From contig CM045758.1 of the NCBI GenBank assembly GCA_025200525.1, positions 193,538,463 to 193,602,462 of the forward strand: a stretch of 64,000 nucleotides of DNA, read 5' to 3'. The position numbers and the translations under genes are program-made. This stretch comes from Camellia lanceoleosa (taxonomy: Eukaryota; Streptophyta; Magnoliopsida; Ericales; Theaceae). The notes beneath the pieces are model-generated. The model had not been told where the DNA came from and ran no database searches. It saw only the letters and a list, made by a program, of their open reading frames with translations. Below, one piece after another: positions 56,151 to 64,000 of this stretch. Position 1 is the stretch's first letter. The number at the start of each line of letters is the position of its first letter.

Positions 56151-56575
56151 ATGATGGCCAACCAGCCTAGGACGACTCGTTTATAGAACTCAATTAGAAA
56201 TTTAGTGCCTGAATTTAGTCGCTCGCTTGTTTATAATGTATTGCATGATGCTTGAAAACTCGAAGCATGCTCTCTAATTTTTTCGATGGATTGAGTGAGT
56301 TCAGTTGTTCCAGCATGATAAATAGACCCATTACAAGATAACTGAGATTTTGGGTTGAGTTTTGAAGCTCAACTATGCCCCGTGTATATGATTGGATATG
56401 CCAAATAAGGGTGTGGAATGGGATGAGGACATGTTTGTTATGTTGATTAATAGCTATGTTAAGGCAAGTATTGTTCAAGAGAATGTGAAGATTTTTTAGA
56501 AAATAGAGGAATTAGGTGTTGAAAGGACAATAAAGTCATATGATACTTTGTTCAAACCCAACTTGTGGTAAGGGG
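56151..56575 (+). pseudogene. Captured PPR gene fragment
   Basis: The plus-strand translation matches the N-terminal part of a plant P-class pentatricopeptide repeat protein. After NLVPEFSRSLVYNVLHDA a 1-base frame change leads to FFRWIE, then DMPNKGVEWDEDMFVMLIN and VKIF*KIEELGVERTIKSYD. Five or more in-frame stops (TGA, TAA, TAG at expected Gln/Arg/Trp codons) make it non-functional. PPR proteins bind organellar RNA; the intact parent gene must lie elsewhere. It ends where the reverse-strand Agenet fragment begins. Confidence 0.75.
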
Positions 56576-56690
56576 TGTTGCAGGGTAGTAGGAACCCAAG
56601 AACCCTTCTTGTTTGTCGCTAACTTTGACAAGTTGGTTAGGGTAATAGTCCTTCATCATTGAACCTTTCTTGTTTGCTGCAAACGTTGCT
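56560..56690 (-). pseudogene. Captured Agenet-domain fragment
   Basis: The minus strand reads QLVKVSDKQEGFLGSYYPAT, which fits the start of an Agenet repeat (a Tudor-like chromatin reader fold with a G-x-V-EV-s--eGf-GswY-A pattern). Only about 30 residues match before similarity is lost, so the assignment is tentative. It is fused directly to the right arm. Confidence 0.45.
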
Positions 56691-57069
56691 TTTTTCATAG
56701 TCGATTGTAGGTTTTGAGAATTTAGAGTAAACGAATGAGTGAATTTGGATTTGAAGGAAATTGAGTGATTGTGGTAGTGGTTGGTGGCGGCGGCAGTGCT
56801 TGCAAGGGTGTTGAGAGAGGGAAGAATTGAAGAAAGAAGAGAAAAGATGAGTTTGGATAGAAGGCGATGAGTTTGCATATTTCTTTTGAAATTTGGAGTT
56901 AAAATATACTTTTTTTTTAACAATATTTTCATTTTAAATGTGATGATAAGGAATAAATTGATACAATTTGAAAAATTTTAAAAGTAAAATTTAAATCATT
57001 CAAAATTTAAGAATATCATTGAAAATCAAGGGAAAGTAGGGGATAAAAATAAAGGTAGCTTTTGGTTTG

Positions 57070-58180
57070 TATTTATAATTATAATTTGAGTGAGTTGTCA
57101 TATTTTGAGTTTATAAGTTTTAGAATTATGATTTTAAAAAGAAAAAATTTGTTTGATTATGAGTTTTGAAAAGAGTTTTGAATTGAGCGTTAAATTTTTG
57201 AAATAAGTGTTGAGTTTGTGAAAAATTATTTGATTATGAGTTTTGAAAAGAGTTTTTAAAACTGGCCTTGTTTGGGAAGACTAAATAAGTGCACTTTTTG
57301 TTTTTTTTGACTAAAAAAGTGAGGTTGAAAATATGGATGTTTGGGTTAACTTTTTGACTTTTTATGGAAAAATGTGTAATAAAAAATTGTAAAAATTAGT
57401 TTTTAGAGGAAAATTTGAATTGGGAGTTGTGCAGCCGTAATTGTTGACTTTTGGTAAATAGTGTTAACTTTTTAACTTTTTGAGTAACTTTTTGACTTTT
57501 TGGATTATTTGCAACATCCCAAACAAAACTTATACCTCATAATTAAATATACAACTTAAAACTCTGTTGAAAATTTTATTCGAAACTCGTAATCAAACTT
57601 TTTTTAAAATTCAATTCAAAAAGATAATTATTGACAAAAATAATTTTTATTTAAAAAATTTAAAAATTTTAGAAAATATTTTTAAAAATTATTGTGACAA
57701 ATTAATTATTATTATTATTATCATTTTTGTTAATTTTAAATAAATATCCAAATAATTTGTCATTTTAGTCTCAAAAAAATATTTTATATATTTAAAAAAT
57801 ATTAAAAACAAATATAATTTTTTTTTCTAAATAACAGGTCCGGTTGCTAAAATAAATATAAAAAAACTGTTTCGGTTAACCGGCTAAACGTCCGAAACGA
57901 TCAAGTAGACTAAAAAATTCAAAAATTGTCTAGATAGATGTCTGGATAGACTAAAAATTCAAAAATTCTTTAATTTACCAAAATGTTTTTAAAATAAATA
58001 TATTTTCAAAATATATTTTGAAATTGTTTTGAAATTATAATTTAAAAATTGTAAACAAACAAAAAAAATTTAATAAAACCAAACACAGCCAAAGTTTTCT
58101 CATCTGATTTTAAACCCGCCAGCAATTTCACTCTCTCTGCTTTCTCAGCTCAATATTTTTAATGATCAATATTTTTAATG
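57070..58180. other. AT-rich DNA with MITE remnants upstream of bHLH gene
   Basis: Contains a MITE-like unit at about 57265-57535 (ends GGCCTTGTTTGGGAAG and CATCCCAAACAAAAC) and other inverted AT-rich segments. No ORF is supported. The sequence becomes less repetitive from about 58080 on. Confidence 0.5.
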
Positions 58181-58445
58181 ATCCCTAACATTACTTTTTA
58201 ATGGAGAGGGAGAGAGAGAGAGTAAATGGGGTTCATAAAGAGAGACATCCAGAAAAAGAGTCTAAGACAAACCCAAAAAACCACACATTCCAACATATAC
58301 GCATGGAGTTTTGATAGATAGATAGAGAGAGACAGTATTGACATGGTTTTTGCAGAGATAGAGGAAACAAACCCGAGGTTTTGAATCTGTTCTCTCTGTT
58401 TTTTCACTGTTAATCTCTGATCTTTCTCAAACATATATGATAGTA
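58181..58445 (+). promoter_or_regulatory. Leader and proximal upstream region of the bHLH gene
   Basis: GA-rich repeats (GAGAGGGAGAGAGAGAGAG, about 58203-58221, and GATAGATAGAGAGAGACAG near 58318) resemble the GAGA/CT-rich motifs of plant core promoters and 5' leaders. No clear TATA box was located. MITE-dense DNA begins only ~100-200 bp further upstream. Confidence 0.4.
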
Positions 58446-61154
58446 ATGGCGGATATGTATAATATCGCCTGTTCTTCGTCTTCCTCTCCTCCTGAACCCG
58501 ACGATATCTCCCTCTTTCTTCACCAATTCCTCCTCCGCTCATCATCATCTTCGTCACCACCATCTTCCTACTCTCTCATGCCCCACAAGCCCAATCCAAT
58601 GCACTCGTCTTCACCTTTTCACACTCTCCCAGAAAACCCAAACCGTTCGATCCCGCCTTCTCAGCTTTCCGGATCGGAACGCCGGGTCTCCGCCGTCGAC
58701 TCCTCTTCCGGCGGCTTTTTCCCGGTGAATGCCACGAATGTGTCTTGTTCTTCAGCCGGAACACTTGACAATGACCCCCCCGACGAGTACGATTTCGAAA
58801 GCGAGGTGTGTTCTTGCATTTTCTTCAAATTTTTGAATTTTGCTTCGATTGAAGTGTTGAATCTTGTAATTTTATTTTGAGTGTAGGAGGGTTTTGAAGC
58901 TCTGGTTGGAGATGTGCCGGCGAAGCCGGTTCCGCCTCGGACTCCGTCGAAGAGAAGCAGAGCAGCGGAAGCTCACAACTTGTCTGAAAAGGTTGGCTTT
59001 ATGTATGCTTATGTGATTAAGCTATGCTCCATTTGAATCATGAATTTGTTTTTTTAAATCTCTGATTTTGGGATTTGATTTTGTGGGTTTGACAGAGGAG
59101 GAGGAGTCGTATTAATGAGAAATTGAAAGCGTTGCAGAAACTAATTCCAAACTCCAACAAGGTTTATCATGATTTTGATGGTTATTAAGCTTGATTAGTT
59201 CTGTTTTGTGGACAAATTAAACTTGGGTATGGAGGGGTTGATTTATGTTTTTTTTGTTTGTGATAGACCGATAAGGCATCAATGCTCGATGAAGCCATTG
59301 ATTACCTCAAACAACTTCAGCTTCAGGTGCAGGTATGCTAGTTTCCTTCAAGAACTTTTCTGGACGATTTGTGACATATTTAGCCCTCGTTTGGAACAGC
59401 GCTTTTTAGTAATTTTTAAATTTTTTTTTGACTAAAAATAATGTTAAAAAATTAATATATTTGTGATTATTTTTAAATTTTTTACGAAAATGTGTAAAAA
59501 AAATATATAGAAATTAGAATCTTAACCCTTTTGTATAAATTGTTTTTTTATTTTTTTTAATATTTTTTTAGTTAATTTTTAACTTTTAAGTTAAAAAGTA
59601 AAAACAAGGCCTTCGTTATTGCTGACAGCATCTCTACTCCTAAGGTGTAAGTATTCAAACAAGGGTGTGTTTGTCTTGGAAGATTAGGGTGTGGAATTAG
59701 ATTATTAGTCTCACAAATATGGGATTACCCTAGGGTGTGGGATAGAAATCATGGATTGGTATTCTATGGAATTATTTAGTGAAATGTCTATTTTATTCTC
59801 CATGTTATTATTTAATAAATAATTAGAAAAAGATAAAATAGTCTTTTCAATATTTATAAATTATTTTTTTAGTGTTATTAATTTAAAATTATATATTAAA
59901 TAAAAAATTTAAATTAATTAAAAATAATAAATTTAAAATTATGCCCTTATAAATTAAATTTTTTAGTGTTGTTAAAAAATTAAATTTACATATTAAATAA
60001 AATTATTTTTTTAGTGTTGTTAATTTAAAATTATATATTAAATAAAAAATATAAATTATAAATTAAATTTATTTAAAAATAATAAATTATAAATTATGGC
60101 CTTATAAATTAATTTATAAATTATGGCCTTATAAATTAATTTTTTTTAGTGTTGTTAAAAAATTAAATTTACATATTAATTAAATTTATTTAAAAATAAT
60201 AAATTATAAATTATGGCCTTATAAATTAATTTTTTTTAGTGTTGTTAAATTATAAATTATAGATTACAAATTTAAAATTATATATTAAATAAAAATTATA
60301 AATTATAAGGATAAAATAGTCTTTTAAACATCCTTATTCAATCCGTTTAACCAAACATTGTATTCACTAAAAATAGTTCAATCCAGTCATATAATCCCAT
60401 AGGATACAAATCCAGTCCAACCAAATAGTCCGGGGATAATGTATTCTAGGACTAATAGTCCGATGGATTACAATCCCTCTTTATCCAGTCCGTCCAAACA
60501 AACACACCCCAAGTGATTTGTATACGAAATTAACGAGTTAGGATTGATTATTTTTGGACATGATCTTGATTATGACATGATACAACCTGCATAAAATACA
60601 AGTTAACACGGATAATCCTTTTATTAGAGGGTTCTTTACACTTTTAGGTGGTATCGAGACCCTATTTAGTTGAATAAAAAAATATGAAATAGAATTTTTT
60701 GAGAATAAGCTATTTTAGTAATTTTTTAGTTTTTTTTTTTTGACTAAAATATGAGGTAAAAAAAAAAATATGTTTAGAATGATTTTTTGATTTTTTCCAA
60801 AAATGTGTAAAAAAGTAAGAAAAAAGCGAATCTTTTACTTTTTTGTATAGTTTGTTGACTTTTTGATTTTTTTACTTTTTTGTATAGTTTGTTGACTTTT
60901 TAATTTTTTTAATTACTTTTTGATTTTTTGGCCAAATAAAGAATTGCCAAATGAGGCCTGTTTTTTTAATTTTTCATCTTAGATAATATGATATTTTGAA
61001 GTGAAACTAGTAAATAAATAATAAATAATTGAATTGTTTACATGGTACAGTATTACAAAAAAATGATTGAGCTAGATTTGTATGGAGGGAATTCTAACAT
61101 GAATTCAAGAAGATAATCACAAACATGACACAATTCCCATTCCGATCTAACACT

Positions 61155-61185
<31 letters not shown>

Positions 61186-63842
61186 GGGTGAATACTACTA
61201 GCTATTTTAATTATCACAAATACAGTAAAAATTGTGTGCTCTATTTTTACTAATCACTGTTTCACAATACATCTTTCAATAAAACCCTTTATTTTAGTTA
61301 GTTACTTCCAACATATATATATATAGTTTCCAGTTAAGAAGCATGGAGCCAGACACGGACGTGTGACATGATACGGATATGACACGGATGCAGGACACTA
61401 CACATGAGGGACACGCATGAAATATATAATTTTATATATTTATTATATGTTATATATATATATCAATATATCATTTAAAGATAACAAAAAATGTAATATG
61501 ACACTAATTCTTCTAAATTTATATGGGTTTTATTTTATTATTGTATCTTAAGTTGTTTTGTTCAAATCTATAATTAGTTTCACATTTATCTAATCAATAA
61601 ATACATATGTTTAAGTGATTGACATGTATCTTTCAAGTGTTCAAAGAGTGTCGGATACATGTCCAATGAGTATCGGTGTCCGACATGAACACGACACGAA
61701 TACGTCACCTTCTTGAATTGTCCGTGCTTCTTAAGTTTTCAGAAAGGGAAATCAAATCTATTAGCCTACCTTTTCTTAACAAATCGCAAGCAAGTTGCTC
61801 TGGTGCTCCAAAAGTTCTCAGGGCTTTGGCAAAGTAAACTTGATCAAATCATTCAATTATGCTATTTGACTATGCTTTCCATCAAGCTGCCTAAGAAATT
61901 TGAGAAAGTTATTGTTGTGATTGTCCTGCTAAATACTGAAATGGATGGTTTCTCCTCACTTAGGGATGGATGCCATGTTGTGTATATTCTGTCTTGTTGG
62001 AACTTTGGCGGAACACTTTCGAAGCCTTTCTTAATTTAATTTTTTTTGTTTTTAAACAACTTTAGAAACCCAAGAAGTGCAACCAATAGACATACTTCCG
62101 TTCAACTGCCTAAAAGTTTCTTCCAATTTTTTTAACTGTTTATGGCCTCAATAAGGATCGTTTATAGCATGACTAGTGTAGCCGACCAATTTTGGATCTT
62201 TGTTAACAAGAAAGTGAAGAATGTGTTGCGTAATGCACCTGATACTGTTTCTTGTATGGTGCAACTATTACCTCTTCTGAAAGTGCTGATTTGCAGTAGG
62301 AACATTCTGGCTCTGCTTCTAATGAATTCTGTGTCATTTTGAAAGCTCTTATGGTATTTATGATAATCAATTCATGCATCATTGTCTCTTTTTGGGAATG
62401 GGAACTTTAGTTGGTTAGATTCTTTTCGATGAATGCATATACCACAACTTGGTCTATTGAGCTCAGGGCTGATCATAGATGATGACATCAAGAAACTCTT
62501 CGCCCATGGTTGTTGCGTGCAAAATACAATTTCTACTTGAATAGTTATAATTCAAGGTTTCTTAGGGTGTGTTTGAATCAATAATTTGAGGAGGGAATTC
62601 GAAAGGAATAGTGAACCAATTTAGCTTCTATTTCATTCACTCTTCCCTTCCTTTGTCTCCAAAAATCTCTCATGAAACCCTTGATCAAACCACAGCCTTA
62701 ATGTTTTTTTTCCCCAGATTGATCTGAGTTTAATTTCCTGCATTCTTCTCTTAAGAAAATAGTGCTCGCAGATGCTGAATTCTGCCTTTCCTGTTCTAAA
62801 AGCCTTCTTTCAAAGAAAAAAATGGGGAAAAAAAATTCATTGTTGTCTTTCCTCTGGGATGTTTGATTAAGCTTCCTGATTGCCCCCCCCCCCCCCCCCC
62901 CCCCCCCCTTTTTTTTTTAATTTTAAAATTTTAATTAATTTTTTTTTTTTGTAGGAAGGACACCATGATTGCATTTGTATACAGGGAGGGGAGGGGGGTT
63001 GGCAAGGGATTGAAACCCTGCTGAGACTCAGCTTTTTGATTGCTTAATATCTTTGTATTTGTAATACCTATTTTCATTATTCCGATTCTTTTTAATTATT
63101 TTAGATTGATCAAATTTCAGATGTTAACAATGAGAAATGGGTTAAGTCTATATCCAATGTGCCAACCTGGAGTATTGGAGCCAGCTCAACTCTCCCAGAT
63201 GAAAATGGGCTTTTATGAAGGAAATGAACTCCTGCATATGAATGAGGCAGGCATGCTCCCTGAAAACCAAGACGCCCCAACAAATAGTCTCTTCAATATA
63301 TCCAACCAAAGCACTAACTCTGCCCAGCCATCTGTAGCTGCTTTTCCAAGTATAATCAATTCTGAAACGTCATTTGGAATGGACTCATCAATCCAAGGTC
63401 ATCTTAGACCCTTTCAGCTCCACACATCATCTGAAGTAAGTTTAACCTAACTCGTGTGTAATTTAGTGATTCAAGTAATGATCCCAAATGCTTTCGTTTC
63501 GACAATGTGAAGGAAAATTGCAGGGAGGACATAATACATCATCAACAAGAAAATGTGGATCATTCTGATACAAAGTCTTTAGGTGGGTTTTTAAGCCTAG
63601 TATAGATTTTTTTGAAACTTTTTCATGGTAACGCTGCTATATAACATTGCAGCATGCTTATGGGATCCAATTATCTGTGTCTAACATTTATTGCCTGAAG
63701 CAATAATTATTTTTAAAATTTTTTTAATGAAGGGCAAGAATTGCTGAAAGAATTTCAAGCTGGAGCCAAAGGAACAGTATCAATTCACTATGATACACAA
63801 GCATCTGAGGCCCAAACAGAGCCCTGGAAGCATGCACCATAG
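58446..63842 (+). CDS. SPT: SPATULA-like bHLH transcription factor
   Basis: Exons 58446-58805, 58887-58991, 59096-59161, 59267-59332, 63121-63435, 63528-63582 and 63733-63842 join in phase to 358 residues. I chose ATG 58446 (AATGGCG context); 58437 is in frame too. The N-terminus has an amphipathic-looking motif PEPDDISLFLHQFLLRS, a known SPT/ALC feature. The bHLH spans exons 2-4 (AAEAHNLSEKRRRSRINEKL, then LIPNSNKTDKASMLDEAIDY), with the H-E-R residues of the basic region for E/G-box binding. Next comes LQLQVQMLTMRNGLSLYP, which is typical of SPATULA and unlike PIFs; no APB motif is seen. SPT factors act in carpel margin development and in light/temperature growth control. The C-terminal exons are weakly conserved; the exon-6 acceptor is ambiguous. 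Intron 4 is 3.8 kb of MITEs, but the splice sites are intact. Confidence 0.9.
59383..59615. mobile_element. MITE in bHLH intron 4
   Basis: Decayed copy of the local family, ends GCCCTCGTTTGGAACAG and AAAAACAAGGCCTTC, lying about 50 bp after the exon-4 donor. Confidence 0.6.
59663..60510. mobile_element. 848-bp MITE with internal AT repeats in intron 4
   Basis: Ends GGGTGTGTTTGTCTTGG and CCAAACAAACACACCCC are inverted repeats. The middle has three copies of TTATGGCCTTATAAATTAATTT-like blocks at about 60090-60235. Subterminal GGACTAATAGTCC is a short palindrome, also seen in the MITE at 10691-10899. Confidence 0.7.
60655..60960. mobile_element. MITE remnant in intron 4
   Basis: Repeats of TTTTTGTATAGTTTGTTGAC and the end GCCAAATGAGGCC mark another decayed member of the local family. 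A run of about 27 T at 61159-61185 follows. Confidence 0.5.
61336..61732. mobile_element. TIR element with AAGAAGCAyGGA ends in intron 4
   Basis: Ends AAGAAGCATGGAGCCAGACACG and TTGTCCGTGCTTCTT are inverted. The subterminal GACACGGA / GTGTCCGAC-type repeats are GC-richer than the AT core. Both outer edges fall in TTAAG. No coding capacity. Confidence 0.65.
62573..62701. mobile_element. Small MITE in intron 4
   Basis: Inverted ends GGGTGTGTTTGAATCAA and TTGATCAAACCACAGCC, about 129 bp. The remainder of 61733-63120 has no recognisable exon. Confidence 0.5.
62883..62908 (+). repeat. C26 homopolymer followed by T10
   Basis: Twenty-six consecutive C directly followed by ten T, about 210 bp before the exon-5 acceptor. 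Length is probably unreliable in the assembly. Confidence 0.9.
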
Positions 63843-64000
63843 GAACAGAGAGCCGACAAAGTATGCACTTATCAAATCTGGATTGTGACTCAATTATTGT
63901 GCCCTGTTTGGATGAGTAAATATACTTTCTGCAAAAGGGTGTTATTCGGTTCATGCTTTTCACTAGCATCGGCATGCACAGATGAAGAAGTCCACCTAAG
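63843..64000 (+). other. 3'UTR of bHLH gene
   Basis: Follows the TAG at 63840-63842 to the window edge. It contains no second frame of interest, and the transcript end is not visible. Confidence 0.5.

Larger units (their letters stand above)
55055..57059. mobile_element. Pack-MULE-like element carrying gene fragments
   Basis: Inverted arms of about 350 bp (55055-55420 and about 56690-57059) share TTATCCCTAATTTT-like outer ends, ATTGTATCAATTTA and TTTCAAAAGAAATATGCAAAC. Flanks TTTTGATTTG (55045-55054) and TTTTGGTTTG (57060-57069) match at 9 of 10 positions, fitting a Mutator target duplication. Between the arms lie fragments of a PPR gene (+) and an Agenet-domain gene (-) plus a nested MITE, but no transposase. 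Captured host-gene pieces between long TIRs define Pack-MULEs. Confidence 0.75.

Noticed and set aside
58198..58764. Minus-strand frames over the first bHLH exon
   Set aside because: Antisense of the Ser/Pro-rich coding exon; no independent evidence.
61713..62342. Two plus-strand open frames in bHLH intron 4
   Set aside because: No recognisable domain or conserved codon pattern; the first starts at the edge of a TIR element.

Overview
This is nuclear DNA of a flowering plant, most likely a dicot. The evidence is intron-rich genes with GT..AG splice sites, plant-specific retrotransposon lineages (Tat and Tekay chromovirus), a Mutator-like element carrying a Ulp1 protease, and dense AT-rich MITEs. 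I cannot name the species. Only two genes look functional: a RING-H2 E3 ubiquitin ligase at the left end (CDS 1134-4500, + strand) and a SPATULA-like bHLH transcription factor at the right end (CDS 58446-63842, + strand). The ~54 kb between them is almost all transposable elements in various stages of decay.

Layout. 1-5.3 kb: E3 ligase, whose last intron holds a long-inverted-repeat element. 5.3-7.2 kb: 5'-truncated LINE on the minus strand. 7.2-9.3 kb: AT-rich DNA with two Helitron-like 3' ends. 9.3-13.8 kb: MITEs, a degenerate minisatellite and a probable solo LTR. 13,850-24,170: a complete Mutator-like element (MULE) with an exact 9-bp target duplication TAATTTGAA. It carries convergent genes for a MURA transposase (+) and a Ulp1-type cysteine protease (-), both broken. 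24.2-26.3 kb: MITEs and a foldback element. 26,353-51,096: a Tat-lineage Ty3/gypsy element read on the minus strand, with gag, pol, a second RNase H and a spliced antisense ORF. Its antisense ORF is split by a 12-kb Tekay chromovirus (29,902-41,985, TSD GTTTC). One LTR of that chromovirus is in turn split by a solo LTR (38,191-40,560). A hAT element (TSD ACTGGGAC) sits in the Tat gag region and a PIF-like MITE (TSD TAA) in one Tat LTR. 51-58 kb: MITEs, a non-repetitive promoter-like island (about 51,930-52,500) and a 2-kb Pack-MULE-like element carrying PPR and Agenet gene fragments. 58.4-64 kb: the bHLH gene, whose 3.8-kb fourth intron is packed with MITEs.

How it fits together. The order of insertion can be read from the nesting: MITE, then Tat, then Tekay, then solo LTR. 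With the inserts removed, the two Tat LTRs are both 529 bp and the antisense ORF returns to frame. Nearly all nonsense codons in the elements (TGG to TAG/TGA, CAA to TAA, CAG to TAG, CGA to TGA) are single C-to-T changes on one strand, as expected of methylated, silenced DNA. The two host genes have clean frames across all predicted splice sites. No rRNA, tRNA or CRISPR features were seen; the only tRNA-related signals are retrotransposon primer-binding sites.
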